From an uncultured Flavobacteriaceae bacterium (lineage in GTDB: Bacteria; Bacteroidota; Bacteroidia; Flavobacteriales; Flavobacteriaceae), in contig CAJJAZ010000004.1 in the NCBI GenBank assembly GCA_905182295.1, positions 1 to 64,000 of the forward strand: 64,000 nucleotides of DNA, written 5' to 3'. The number at the start of each line of letters is the position of its first letter. Position 1 is the stretch's first letter. The notes beneath the pieces are model-generated. The model did no database searches and was not told the DNA's origin. It saw only the letters and a program-made list of their open reading frames with translations. A program made the translations under genes and the position numbers. This document shows positions 1 to 10,368 of the stretch, one piece after another.

Positions 1-5
1 GGGTG

Positions 6-36
6 CAAATATAGAACGAGTTTTCTGGTTTCACAA
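6..36 (-). promoter_or_regulatory. Bacteroidota-type promoter reading left out of the window
   Basis: Minus strand: TTG (36-34), N20, TATATTTG (13-6), matching TTG-N~19-TAnnTTTG. Confidence 0.55.
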
Positions 37-222
37 CAACTATTTGTAAAAATATTTAATCTTTTTTCATCCCCCAGCCCACTGCCCTATTTTACAAGTA
101 GTTAGAGCGTATGAAAAAATGAAAAAAGCTAGGGCATCGGGCGTGAGCCCAGGATTTAAAGTGAATGTAGCGGAGAAATAATAATAATTGACCCTTTATA
201 TAAGGAAAAGAGGCAAGGATTA

Positions 223-252
223 TTGCTAAGTAAATCAATGGTGCTATATTTG
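223..252 (+). promoter_or_regulatory. Bacteroidota-type promoter for thrS-infC-rpmI-rplT
   Basis: TTG (223-225), N19, TATATTTG (245-252), just upstream of thrS. Confidence 0.7.
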
Positions 253-274
253 CGCCTCTTACATGTATATAAAG

Positions 275-2218
275 ATGATAAAAGTTAGCTTACCAGACGG
301 ATCCGTTAAAGAATTTAATAAAGGCGCTACGCCTATGGATGTAGCCATGAGTATTAGTGAGGGATTGGCGAGAAATGTAATATCGGCCAGTTTTAACAAT
401 ACCGTTGTAGAAACCAAAACGGCTTTGGAAGAAGACGGTAGCCTGGTTCTCTTCACTTGGAATGATGTTTCAGGTAAGAAAGCGTTCTGGCATTCTTCTT
501 CTCATATTGTTGCCCAAGCTTTGGAGCAATTGTATCCTGGAATAAATCTAACGATTGGTCCTGCTATTGATAATGGTTTCTACTATGATGTGGAACTTCC
601 TGAAGGTAAAGTGATTTCTGATAAGGATTTTGGCCAGATTGAAAAAACCGCCTTGGAGATTGCGCGAGGCAAACATGAATTTAATATGCGCAGTGTATCT
701 AAAGCAGACGCACTGAAAAAATACCGTGATGAAAACAACCCTTATAAGGTTGAGCTGATAGAAAACCTAGAAGATGGCAGCATTACTTTTTGCGACCACG
801 ATTCTTTTACGGATTTGTGTAGGGGTGGTCACATTCCCAATACTGGTATTGTAAAAGCCATTAAAATTCTAAGTGTTGCTGGTGCTTATTGGAGGGGAGA
901 TGAGAATAAACCCCAACTCACCAGACTTTATGGAATTTCTTTCCCTAAACAAAAGGAGCTTACTGAGTACCTAGAACTCTTGGAAGAGGCTAAAAAGAGG
1001 GACCATAGAAAATTAGGTAAAGAAATGGAACTCTTTACTTTTTCTCAAAAAGTAGGTCAAGGTTTGCCATTGTGGTTGCCTAAAGGAGCTGCACTCAGAG
1101 AAAGGTTAGAGAACTTTTTGAAAAAAGCACAAAAGAAAGCGGGCTACGAGATGGTGGTTACACCACATATTGGTCAGAAAGAACTCTATGTGACTTCTGG
1201 TCACTATGCGAAATACGGAGAAGATAGCTTCCAACCTATCAAGACCCCTAAAATGGATGAGGAGTTTCTTTTGAAACCAATGAACTGTCCGCACCATTGT
1301 GAAATATACAACAGCAAACCTTTTAGCTATAAAGAACTTCCTAAACGTTTTGCTGAATTTGGAACAGTGTACAGATACGAGCAGAGTGGAGAGTTACACG
1401 GACTTACAAGGGTTAGAGGGTTTACACAGGATGACGCGCATATTTTTTGTACACCAGATCAATTAGATCAGGAATTTAAAGATGTGATTGACTTATCTTT
1501 ATATGTATTAAACTCGCTTGGCTTTGATAATTTCACCGCACAGGTCTCTGTGAGAGATTTGAGCAAGCCTGAAAAATACATTGGATCTGTTGAGAATTGG
1601 GAAAAAGCGGAAAATGCCATTATTAATGCTGCGGCTGAAAAAGGATTGAATTATGTAGTTGAAGCTGGTGAAGCTGCTTTCTACGGTCCAAAGCTGGATT
1701 TCATGGTGAAGGATGCCTTGGGAAGACACTGGCAATTGGGAACCATTCAGGTAGATTACAACCTTCCTGAAAGATTTGAGCTTAGCTATAAAGGCAGTGA
1801 CAATCAATCACATAGACCCGTAATGATCCATAGAGCTCCTTTTGGAAGTATGGAGCGTTTTATTGCTTTATTACTGGAACATACTGGGGGAAATTTCCCT
1901 TTATGGCTTACGCCACAGCAAGCTGTAATACTCCCTGTAAGTGAGAAGCATGAAAAATATGCCGAAAAAGTTTTAAATTCACTAGAAAATGCCGAAATTC
2001 GCGGCCTCGTTGACAGTAGAAATGAGACTATTGGTAAGAAAATTAGAGAGGCAGAAATGAGTAAAATCCCATTCATGCTGATCGTTGGAGACCAAGAGGC
2101 TCAAGACCAGACCATCTCTGTAAGGAAACACGGAGGGGAAGAAATAGGCGCTATTTCGGTCGAAGGCTTTGCTCAACTAGTAAAAAAAGAGATTGAAACG
2201 ACCTTAAAACCGTTTTAA
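275..2218 (+). CDS. thrS: threonine--tRNA ligase
   Basis: TGS domain start [14 protein letters not shown], class II aaRS motifs ([22 protein letters not shown]). Start moved from 263 to the internal ATG at 275. Confidence 0.97.
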   Translation: MIKVSLPDGSVKEFNKGATPMDVAMSISEGLARNVISASFNNTVVETKTALEEDGSLVLFTWNDVSGKKAFWHSSSHIVAQALEQLYPGINLTIGPAIDNGFYYDVELPEGKVISDKDFGQIEKTALEIARGKHEFNMRSVSKADALKKYRDENNPYKVELIENLEDGSITFCDHDSFTDLCRGGHIPNTGIVKAIKILSVAGAYWRGDENKPQLTRLYGISFPKQKELTEYLELLEEAKKRDHRKLGKEMELFTFSQKVGQGLPLWLPKGAALRERLENFLKKAQKKAGYEMVVTPHIGQKELYVTSGHYAKYGEDSFQPIKTPKMDEEFLLKPMNCPHHCEIYNSKPFSYKELPKRFAEFGTVYRYEQSGELHGLTRVRGFTQDDAHIFCTPDQLDQEFKDVIDLSLYVLNSLGFDNFTAQVSVRDLSKPEKYIGSVENWEKAENAIINAAAEKGLNYVVEAGEAAFYGPKLDFMVKDALGRHWQLGTIQVDYNLPERFELSYKGSDNQSHRPVMIHRAPFGSMERFIALLLEHTGGNFPLWLTPQQAVILPVSEKHEKYAEKVLNSLENAEIRGLVDSRNETIGKKIREAEMSKIPFMLIVGDQEAQDQTISVRKHGGEEIGAISVEGFAQLVKKEIETTLKPF

Positions 2219-2248
2219 AATATAAATGTTTAACTAAAATTAGAAGCC

Positions 2249-2803
2249 ATAGCAATACGTAAAAGGTTCAGGCCACAACCAAGAAGGGAAAACAAAAATC
2301 CTCACAACATCAATAGGAGCATTTTAGCGCCTAGTGTACGTTTGGTAGGAGACAATGTTGAAGTAGGTGTCTATGACATTAAAGATGCACTTGTTAAAGC
2401 AGAGGAATTAGAATTAGACTTAGTAGAGATTTCTCCTAAGGCAGACCCTCCTGTTTGTAAAATTACCGATTACAAAAAATTCCTTTACGAACAAAAGAAA
2501 AGAGAAAAGGTACTTAAAGCTAAAGCGACTAAAGTGGTGGTTAAAGAGATCCGTTTTGGACCTCAAACAGACGAACACGATTACGAGTTTAAAAAGAAAC
2601 ACGCGGAGAAGTTTCTTAAAGATGGAGCCAAATTAAAGGCTTATGTATTCTTTAAAGGACGTTCTATTGTATATAAAGATCAAGGAGAAATTCTACTCTT
2701 AAAATTGGCTTCTGAATTAGAAGAATTAGGAAAAGTAGAACAAATGCCTCGATTGGAAGGAAAGAGAATGACTATGTTTTTAGCCCCAAAAACTAAAAAA
2801 TAA
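2249..2803 (+). CDS. infC: translation initiation factor IF-3 with non-canonical AUA start
   Basis: IF-3 core ([38 protein letters not shown]). Upstream in-frame codons ATA GCA ATA CGT AAA AGG TTC AGG CCA CAA CCA encode the expected IF-3 N-terminus (M)[14 protein letters not shown]; the in-frame stop at 2231-2233 excludes an upstream ATG/GTG/TTG. Confidence 0.88.
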   Translation: MAIRKRFRPQPRRENKNPHNINRSILAPSVRLVGDNVEVGVYDIKDALVKAEELELDLVEISPKADPPVCKITDYKKFLYEQKKREKVLKAKATKVVVKEIRFGPQTDEHDYEFKKKHAEKFLKDGAKLKAYVFFKGRSIVYKDQGEILLLKLASELEELGKVEQMPRLEGKRMTMFLAPKTKK

Positions 2804-2862
2804 TCAGAGGGTATTTAATGGCCCTGAATACATTAAGTGAGATAACTATAAATAGGAAGACA

Positions 2863-3060
2863 ATGCCTAAAATGAAAACAAAATCTAGTGCCAAGAAGCG
2901 CTTTAAGCTTACAGGTTCTGGGAAAATTAAAAGAAAGCACGCTTTTAAGAGTCACATCTTGACTAAAAAGTCTAAAAAGCGTAAGCTTAAATTAACTCAT
3001 GATGGCTTGGTACACAAAGCAGATGAGAACAACATCAAAATTCAATTGCGTTTAAAGTAA
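2863..3060 (+). CDS. rpmI: 50S ribosomal protein L35 (bL35)
   Basis: [33 protein letters not shown]; start at internal ATG 2863. Confidence 0.96.
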   Translation: MPKMKTKSSAKKRFKLTGSGKIKRKHAFKSHILTKKSKKRKLKLTHDGLVHKADENNIKIQLRLK

Positions 3061-3142
3061 TCGAATTAAGGTAACAATTATTAACCGTGGAGCTAGGCCT
3101 TAAAGTGCCCACCAGCCGCCTACTACAAAAAACAATTAAGAA

Positions 3143-3487
3143 ATGCCAAGATCAGTCAATTCAGTAGCTTCAAGAGCTAGAAGAAAAAAAGTAATGAAAC
3201 AAGCCAAAGGTTTCTTCGGAAGAAGAAAGAACGTTTGGACTGTTGCAAAAAATGCGGTGGAAAAAGCGATGCTTTATGCATACAGAGACCGTAGAAATAA
3301 GAAAAGAAATTTCCGTGCCCTTTGGATTACACGTATTAATGCAGCGGCAAGATTACACGGAATGTCTTACTCAGAGTTTATGGGTAAAGTAAAAGCCAAC
3401 AACATTGAACTAAACCGTAAGGTTTTAGCAGATTTGGGTATGAATCATCCAGAGGCGTTCAAAGCTGTAGTAGACAAAATAAAATAA
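3143..3487 (+). CDS. rplT: 50S ribosomal protein L20 (bL20)
   Basis: [32 protein letters not shown]; gene order infC-rpmI-rplT. Confidence 0.97.
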   Translation: MPRSVNSVASRARRKKVMKQAKGFFGRRKNVWTVAKNAVEKAMLYAYRDRRNKKRNFRALWITRINAAARLHGMSYSEFMGKVKANNIELNRKVLADLGMNHPEAFKAVVDKIK

Positions 3488-3510
3488 TACGAATCTATCT
3501 CACTTATAAA

Positions 3511-3541
3511 AAACCCACGCCCACAGCGTGGGTTTTTTTTT
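3511..3541 (+). terminator. Rho-independent terminator after rplT
   Basis: CCCACGC-CCACA-GCGTGGG followed by a T tract. Confidence 0.9.
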
Positions 3542-3553
3542 ACCTTTACTTCT

Positions 3554-4363
3554 ATGAATACACCCCTACTTAAAGACGTTAAACTTGTGGTAACGGATAT
3601 GGATGGCACACTGCTAAACCCAAACCACGAGGTGAGCAACCAATTTATTAATCAATTTTGGGCCCTTAAAGAAAAAGGGATTACGGTGGTTGCCGCTAGT
3701 GGTAGGCAACACAATAGTATTGTAGAAAAACTAGCCGCTATAGAAAATGAACTTACCATAATTGCCGAAAATGGCGCCATGACCACTTTTCATGGTAAAG
3801 AAACAGTATTCACCCCCTACCCTAAAATACATTTAGACAAAACACTGGCGTTATTAAAGCGACAGAAAAATATGCATCCGGTACTCTGTACAAACGGATC
3901 TGCATTCATAGCTAAGGGTCAGGATAAGTTTGAACCTATTCTAAGAGAGTTTTACAGCACTTTTAACGTGATTGACCAATTGGAAGATTGCACACAAGAG
4001 GTACTTAAAATAGCGATCTATCATTTTGAGAACTCCGAAAAGTACATTTACCCTGTAGTACAAGACTTGGCCAATGAGGTGAAAATTAAAATATCTGGTC
4101 CAAACTGGGTAGATCTTTCTCATCCAAACGCTAATAAGGGATTCGCCTTGAATGTCCTACAAAAATATTTAGGGGTTGCCCCTGAGCAAACCATGGTCTT
4201 TGGAGATTACTTTAACGACCTTGAAATGATGGAACAAGCTCATTTTAGCTATGCTATGGCCAATGCACACCCAAAAATACTTGAAATAGCCAATTACAAG
4301 ACACTGTCTAATAGTAAATTTGGCGTAGAAACAGTTCTAGAAAAGTTACTAAAACAACTATAA
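3554..4363 (+). CDS. Cof-type HAD-IIB family hydrolase
   Basis: VTDMDGTLLN motif I; VFGDYFNDLEMM motif IV. Confidence 0.9.
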   Translation: MNTPLLKDVKLVVTDMDGTLLNPNHEVSNQFINQFWALKEKGITVVAASGRQHNSIVEKLAAIENELTIIAENGAMTTFHGKETVFTPYPKIHLDKTLALLKRQKNMHPVLCTNGSAFIAKGQDKFEPILREFYSTFNVIDQLEDCTQEVLKIAIYHFENSEKYIYPVVQDLANEVKIKISGPNWVDLSHPNANKGFALNVLQKYLGVAPEQTMVFGDYFNDLEMMEQAHFSYAMANAHPKILEIANYKTLSNSKFGVETVLEKLLKQL

Positions 4364-4405
4364 GCGCTGCTAGAATGAAAAGGCTAACAGGATTTTAACG
4401 GATTC

Positions 4406-5938
4406 CTAGAAAGGAACGTCATCTGAATCTGGCATTCCAAATGCGTCGTTTGGAGAAGGCAGGTCTTTGGTAATAAATGGATTGGACTCCTGATTGCTAT
4501 TTAATTTAGACTGAAATTCAAAAGGGGTGTCAAAGGTGTCTAAGTTTTCAAACTTACCGAGGTTAGCCACAAACTTGAGCCTAATATTATCCAAACCACC
4601 ATTTCTGTGCTTGGCCACAATAAATTCTGCCTGGCCGTCTGTTGGAGACCTTTCGTCGTCGTCCCATTCCTCAATTTTATAGTATTCCGGTCTATAGATA
4701 AAGGAAACAATATCTGCATCCTGCTCTATGGCTCCGGACTCCCTTAGATCCGAAAGTATTGGACGCTTAGAACCTCCCCTAGTTTCTACTGCCCTTGACA
4801 ATTGAGAGAGTGCTATTACGGGTACATTTAATTCTTTGGCTAAGGCCTTTAAGTTTCTAGAAATAGTAGAAATTTCTTGTTCTCTGTTTCCGCCACCTTT
4901 TTGACTGGTCCCTGCCGTCATTAATTGAAGGTAATCTATAATAATAAGCTTAATACCGTGCTGTGAAGCCAATCTTCTTGCTTTGGCCCTAAGGTCAAAA
5001 ATGGACAAAGAAGGGGTGTCATCTATAAATAAGGGCGCCGTTTCTAAGGCTTTCACTTTTACATTCAATTGCTCCCATTCGTGCTTTTCTAGCTTTCCTG
5101 TTCTAAGTTTTTCAGAAGACAATCCTGTTTCAGAAGAAATAAGCCTAGTGATTAACTGAACAGAAGACATCTCTAAAGAAAAAAAAGCGACACCTTGATT
5201 GTTGTTCACAGCCATATTACGGGCCATAGAAAGCGTTAGGGCGGTTTTACCCATACCTGGCCTAGCTGCTACAATAATCAAATCACTTGGTTGCCATCCT
5301 GAAGTAAGCTTGTCTAGTTTGTCAAAACCAGATGGGATTCCACTCAGTCCCTCTTTATTGGCAATTTCTTCAATTCTCTTCTTGGCTTGAATCACAAGGT
5401 TTTGCGCAGTTTCTGCAGAACGTTTTAAATTTCCTTGAGTAACGTCATAAAGCTTAGACTCTGCTGCATCTAATAAATCAAAAACATCGGTACTGTCTTC
5501 ATAAGCTTCTTGTATAATCTCGTTGGAGATTTTTATAAGGCTTCGCTGAATATATTTCTGTAAAATGATCCTCGCATGGAATTCAATGTGGGCAGAAGAC
5601 GCTACTTTTTGGGTGAGATTAATCAAGTAAAAATCCCCTCCTACTTTTTCTAGCTTACCCTCCTTCTTTAATTGCGCAGAAACGGTTAATAAATCAATGG
5701 GTTCAGAGGTTTCAAACAAGGTGAAAATAGCTTCGTAGATAAATCTATGGGCGTCTTTATAGAATACATCTGGATGTAAAATATCTATAACCTCATCTAC
5801 CCCTTTTTTATCAATAAGCATCGCTCCCAATACAACCTCCTCTAAATCAGTTGCTTGAGGTGGTATTTTACCGCGCTCTAAAGTAACAAGTGAAGCGTTG
5901 TTAGGGGTGTTTCTTGTGAATGCTTGAGGGTTTTTCAT
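4406..5938 (-). CDS. dnaB: replicative DNA helicase
   Basis: Walker A ARPGMGKTAL, LIIIDYLQLM, DLRESGAIEQDADIV. Confidence 0.96.
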   Translation of the reverse strand: MKNPQAFTRNTPNNASLVTLERGKIPPQATDLEEVVLGAMLIDKKGVDEVIDILHPDVFYKDAHRFIYEAIFTLFETSEPIDLLTVSAQLKKEGKLEKVGGDFYLINLTQKVASSAHIEFHARIILQKYIQRSLIKISNEIIQEAYEDSTDVFDLLDAAESKLYDVTQGNLKRSAETAQNLVIQAKKRIEEIANKEGLSGIPSGFDKLDKLTSGWQPSDLIIVAARPGMGKTALTLSMARNMAVNNNQGVAFFSLEMSSVQLITRLISSETGLSSEKLRTGKLEKHEWEQLNVKVKALETAPLFIDDTPSLSIFDLRAKARRLASQHGIKLIIIDYLQLMTAGTSQKGGGNREQEISTISRNLKALAKELNVPVIALSQLSRAVETRGGSKRPILSDLRESGAIEQDADIVSFIYRPEYYKIEEWDDDERSPTDGQAEFIVAKHRNGGLDNIRLKFVANLGKFENLDTFDTPFEFQSKLNSNQESNPFITKDLPSPNDAFGMPDSDDVPF

Positions 5939-6053
5939 AAGTACTAATGTACGTAATAAGATAGGGCCAGACCTAAAAAAGTGTTTCCCGACTATTCACC
6001 GTTCATTCACAATCTGACTGTTAATAAGTTGCAAAAATTGTTGATAAGCATAA

Positions 6054-6083
6054 AAAAACTGCTGTTAAAAAACAGCAGTTTTG
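6054..6083 (-). terminator. terminator after accA
   Basis: AAAACTGCTGTT/AACAGCAGTTTT hairpin. Confidence 0.75.
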
Positions 6084-6106
6084 AAAAGACTTTATAAACT
6101 AGGGGT

Positions 6107-7060
6107 TTAGTCGTTATAGACACCCATGTTAGCGTATTTTTCCATTCTGCTTGCCACCAATTCTTTTGGGGATAAGTTTTTGAGCTCATTAAAATGAGTG
6201 GTAATCTTTTGTTTGGTAATCTCAAACATTTTAGCCCTATCGCTGTGAGCACCTCCAGAAGGTTCTCTCACAATTTCATCAATAAGCTTGAGCTTTTTCA
6301 TGTCGGTAGCGGTTAGTTTAAGGGCACTTGCAGCCAATTCTTTATACTCCCAACTCCTCCATAAAATAGAAGAACAAGATTCAGGAGAGATCACTGAATA
6401 CCAGGTATTCTCTAACATGAGTACTTTATCTCCAACCCCTATTCCTAGCGCTCCACCAGAAGCACCTTCACCAATAATCATCACAATGATAGGCACTTTA
6501 AGCCTGGTCATTTCAAGTATATTCCTCGCAATGGCTTCTCCTTGTCCTCTTTCCTCCGCTTCAATTCCAGGATATGCCCCTGGAGTGTCAATAAGACAAA
6601 CTACGGGAATGTCAAATTTCTCCGCAGATTTCATGAGTCTAAGGGCTTTTCTATAGCCTTCAGGATTGGCCATACCAAAGTTTCTGTATTGTCTGGTCTT
6701 TGTATTGTACCCTTTTTGCTGGCCAATAAACATATAGGACTGATCGCCAATTTTTCCCAAACCACCAATCATGGCTTTGTCATCCTTAACCGTTCTGTCT
6801 CCGTGAAGTTCTAGGAAAGTCTCTCCACAAATGGCTTTGATGTAATCTAAAGTGTAAGGTCTATTAGGGTGCCTAGACAACTGAACTCTCTGCCAGGCAG
6901 TTAAGTTCTTGTAAATGTCTTTTTTGGTCTCTTGTAATTTTTTTTCAATTTGTTTACAGGTCTCGCTAACGTCTACGTCGCTCTCTTCTCCTATAATCAC
7001 ACACTTGTCTAGCTGGTCTTCTAGTTCCTTAATAGGAAGCTCAAAATCTAAATACTCCAT
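6107..7060 (-). CDS. accA: acetyl-CoA carboxylase carboxyltransferase subunit alpha
   Basis: [49 protein letters not shown]. Confidence 0.95.
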   Translation of the reverse strand: MEYLDFELPIKELEDQLDKCVIIGEESDVDVSETCKQIEKKLQETKKDIYKNLTAWQRVQLSRHPNRPYTLDYIKAICGETFLELHGDRTVKDDKAMIGGLGKIGDQSYMFIGQQKGYNTKTRQYRNFGMANPEGYRKALRLMKSAEKFDIPVVCLIDTPGAYPGIEAEERGQGEAIARNILEMTRLKVPIIVMIIGEGASGGALGIGVGDKVLMLENTWYSVISPESCSSILWRSWEYKELAASALKLTATDMKKLKLIDEIVREPSGGAHSDRAKMFEITKQKITTHFNELKNLSPKELVASRMEKYANMGVYND

Positions 7061-7112
7061 GGGGTGTTTTAATTGGTAACAACTGACAAATATAAAATTT
7101 ATATGCTACAAT

Positions 7113-8009
7113 CTATGCCTTAGTTTTAGTTTTTACCCTCAGTCTATTTTTTAAAATACCATTGATAATTACCGTCAATAGTATGACACTGGCACCACCA
7201 TAAAACATAGGGGTCATTTGCTCACTAGATCCGAAAATAAAAAAAGCGAGCACAATCCCATATACAGGTTCTAGGTTGGTGGTTAACATCACAGAATAAG
7301 GACTGATGAATGCCATAAGCTTTACAGATGCTATAAAGGCGTATGCCGTACATAGGGAAGCTAATAAAAACAAATACCCTATATCCGCAGTAGAAATAGC
7401 CCAAAAATCATTTGTAAAAGCACCGGTAAAAGCCAAATAGAGCGAAAGTAATAATACCCCTCCTGCCATTTCATAAAAGACAATGATAGAAGGTTTTAAT
7501 TTTGCAATATACAGGCCATTAATCATTGAAAAAACAGCGACTAAAAAAGCAGAAGTAACTGCCAATAAAATACCCTGCCAATATTGGGTTTCTACTTTAA
7601 AGATAATACCCAAACCAAAAACAACCATCAGGCCAAATAACACTTCGTAACCCACTAATTTTCTCTTGTACCACAAAGGTTCTAGAAATGCTGCAAATAA
7701 CGCCCCTACTGACATACAAGCCAATGCTATGGACACATTAGATACTTTTATGGCTTTAAAAAAAGTCACCCAATGTAGTGCTATAATAGCCCCTGTTCCC
7801 AATAAGCCAAGTACTGTTTTTAAGGGCAAACGCCAAAAAAAACGCATGACGTTAATATAGATAAATACCAGAACCATTGCCATAGCCATTCTATACCAAA
7901 CCAATGGAAGTGCGTCTATAGAGATAAGCTTTCCTATGACTGCAGTGAAACCCCAGATAAATACAATTAAATGAAGGTGTGCGAAGTGCTTGAGATTACC
8001 GTTTGGCAT
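7113..8009 (-). CDS. DMT/EamA family transporter
   Basis: About 10 hydrophobic segments; LVWYRMAMA and TTNLEPVYGIVLA typical of EamA repeats. Confidence 0.85.
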   Translation of the reverse strand: MPNGNLKHFAHLHLIVFIWGFTAVIGKLISIDALPLVWYRMAMAMVLVFIYINVMRFFWRLPLKTVLGLLGTGAIIALHWVTFFKAIKVSNVSIALACMSVGALFAAFLEPLWYKRKLVGYEVLFGLMVVFGLGIIFKVETQYWQGILLAVTSAFLVAVFSMINGLYIAKLKPSIIVFYEMAGGVLLLSLYLAFTGAFTNDFWAISTADIGYLFLLASLCTAYAFIASVKLMAFISPYSVMLTTNLEPVYGIVLAFFIFGSSEQMTPMFYGGASVILLTVIINGILKNRLRVKTKTKA

Positions 8010-9075
8010 TATTTAAAAGATAAACAGCTATAAAACTAAATAGAATATTAGGGATTAGAATAGCCACTAGTGGGGACAAGCCAGACTGTTGCGCTAAGGT
8101 ACCAAATACCCTGTCAAAAAAGATGTAAATAAAAGCCACACAAATACCGAAAGCCAAGTTAACACCCATACCACCTCTTCGCTTGGCGGCAGATACCCCC
8201 ACAGCAATAAACGTGAGAATGAAAGCGGTAAAAGGAAGGGCCCATCGCTTGTATTTGACCATAATGTAGGTGTTGATATTACTGGCCCCTTTTCGCTTTT
8301 GGTCTGCAATAAAGTCGTTTAATTCAATTAAGTTTTTTGTTTCTGCTATATAAGACACCGGTGTTAGGTCAGATATTTTAAACGCAAAAACAGTATCTAA
8401 AGTAGCTTTGGTTTCTATCCTTGCAAGGCTGTCTATAAAATACCTCTTCTCAAAAGAAGTGAGCTGATACATAGAATCTTTTTCCCTCCACCTGATTGTA
8501 GCTGCACTGATTTTATAATCCAATTCATTGAACTCGTTAAAATGTTCGAGGGTAAAATTATACCCCCTAGACCTGCTTGGATCATAACTGCTTACATACA
8601 AGAAATCATTCTCGTTTACCTGATTGAAAATATTGTTGGTAATACGGTCTTCTTTTCCCTTTTTGAGGTATTTAAAAATAAACTCATTATACCCTTTACT
8701 GGCATGAGGCACAATAAACATCACCATAAAAAACATCAGTGCGGCAATAATACTTGCCCCTATAAAATAGGGTCTCAAAAACCTGTTGAATGAAACACCT
8801 GAGCTTAAAATAGCGACTATTTCTGTGTTGTTAGCCAGCTTAGATGTAAAGAAAATAACGGATAAAAAAAGAAAAATAGGAAACAATAAACTCCCAATGT
8901 AAATCGTAAAGTTACCGTAGTACACCAATACTTCATCTAAAGGGGCATTATTATCTATAATCTTACCTACCTGCTCAGCCAGATTGGCCATAATTCCAAT
9001 AGGTACAAATAGCATAAGCATCACCGAGAAGGTGAGTAAGTATCGTTTGAGTATGTACCAATCTAAAATTTTCAA
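7996..9075 (-). CDS. LptF/LptG (YjgP/YjgQ) family permease
   Basis: ILDWYILKRYLLTF N-terminus, YjgP/YjgQ-like topology. Likely TTG start at 9075-9073 immediately after the tgt stop. Confidence 0.87.
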   Translation of the reverse strand: MKILDWYILKRYLLTFSVMLMLFVPIGIMANLAEQVGKIIDNNAPLDEVLVYYGNFTIYIGSLLFPIFLFLSVIFFTSKLANNTEIVAILSSGVSFNRFLRPYFIGASIIAALMFFMVMFIVPHASKGYNEFIFKYLKKGKEDRITNNIFNQVNENDFLYVSSYDPSRSRGYNFTLEHFNEFNELDYKISAATIRWREKDSMYQLTSFEKRYFIDSLARIETKATLDTVFAFKISDLTPVSYIAETKNLIELNDFIADQKRKGASNINTYIMVKYKRWALPFTAFILTFIAVGVSAAKRRGGMGVNLAFGICVAFIYIFFDRVFGTLAQQSGLSPLVAILIPNILFSFIAVYLLNNAKR

Positions 9076-9077
9076 AA

Positions 9078-10208
9078 TTACAATCTCTTGTCCATTTGAA
9101 CGACCATTTGGGCTTTCCAAGCAGCAAATTCTCCTGCTATAATTTTCTCTCTAGCAGTGCGCACCAACCACATATAAAAACCTAAGTTATGAATGGTAGC
9201 GATTTGTTTCCCCAAGTATTCATTGGCAGCAAACAAATGACGCAAATAAGCTTTTGAGTATTCTGTATCTACAAAGGTATGGCCCATTTCATCTACAGCT
9301 GAAAAATCTGCCTCCCACTTTTTGTTTTTAATATTGATGGTCCCATGCGCTGTAAAAAGCATTCCATTTCGTGCATTTCTAGTAGGCATAACACAGTCAA
9401 ACATATCAATTCCTAAAGCAATATTTTCCAAAATATTGATAGGAGTTCCCACCCCCATTAAATACCTGGGCTTGTCTTCCGGAAGCACTTCACAAACCAC
9501 TTCAGTCATAGCGTACATCTCGTCTGCAGGCTCCCCTACTGATAAACCGCCAATGGCATTTCCCTGGGCACCTACAGAGGCAATAAACTCTGCAGACTGT
9601 CTCCTAAGGTCTTTATAAGTTGACCCTTGAACAATAGGAAAAAAAGTCTGTTCGTAGTCGTAAGTATAGGGTGTTTTGTCTAAATGAGTCATACAGCGAT
9701 CCAACCATCTATGGGTCATGTGCATGGATCTCTTGGCATAAGAATAATCACAAGGATAAGGGGTGCATTCATCAAAAGCCATGATAATATCTGCACCAAT
9801 ATTACGCTGGATTTCCATGACATTTTCTGGCGTGAAAAAGTGATAAGATCCGTCTATATGGGATTTAAATTTCACCCCTTCTTCCTTTATTTTTCTGTTA
9901 GAAGAAAGCGAATACACCTGGTATCCACCACTGTCTGTAAGAATGTTTTTATCCCACCCCATAAATTTGTGGAGCCCTCCAGCTTTCAACAGAATATCTA
10001 TTTTTGGCCTCAAATACAAATGGTAGGTATTCCCTAAAATAATATCTGGCTTAATCTCTTCTTTTAGCTCACGCTGATGCACTCCTTTTACAGAAGCCAC
10101 CGTACCTACAGGCATAAAAATAGGGGTTTCAATAATACCGTGGTCTGTTTCTAAAGTAGCTGCCCTAGCTTTAGATTGTGGGTCTATATGGGATAAGTTG
10201 AATTTCAA
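9078..10208 (-). CDS. tgt: tRNA guanosine(34) transglycosylase
   Basis: ETPIFMPVGTVASVKGV, DSGGYQVYSL, MGVGTPINILE. Listed ORF start (10229) lies inside a TATATTTG box; TTG at 10208 gives MKFNLSHIDPQSKARA. Confidence 0.93.
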   Translation of the reverse strand: MKFNLSHIDPQSKARAATLETDHGIIETPIFMPVGTVASVKGVHQRELKEEIKPDIILGNTYHLYLRPKIDILLKAGGLHKFMGWDKNILTDSGGYQVYSLSSNRKIKEEGVKFKSHIDGSYHFFTPENVMEIQRNIGADIIMAFDECTPYPCDYSYAKRSMHMTHRWLDRCMTHLDKTPYTYDYEQTFFPIVQGSTYKDLRRQSAEFIASVGAQGNAIGGLSVGEPADEMYAMTEVVCEVLPEDKPRYLMGVGTPINILENIALGIDMFDCVMPTRNARNGMLFTAHGTINIKNKKWEADFSAVDEMGHTFVDTEYSKAYLRHLFAANEYLGKQIATIHNLGFYMWLVRTAREKIIAGEFAAWKAQMVVQMDKRL

Positions 10209-10368
10209 AGTATATAAATCTAGTCGCAAATATACTAAACCCCTATGGAGTATTCACTTTAGCGGGTATAAAATAAAATGGAATTTCGTTGATAAATAGT
10301 AACAACTCAAGTTGTGTAGCCCATATAAGGGCCTTATTTTTACGGCTGTTAAACTACCCAATAAAAAC

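Noticed and set aside
119-181. 20-codon ORF MKKARASGVSPGFKVNVAEK upstream of the thrS promoter
   Set aside because: Too short, lies upstream of the thrS promoter, and I see no promoter or ribosome-binding support of its own. Could be checked by conservation.
6007-6252. 81-aa ORF on the minus strand overlapping the 3' end of accA
   Set aside because: Out-of-frame read of accA plus the terminator region; no domain signature.
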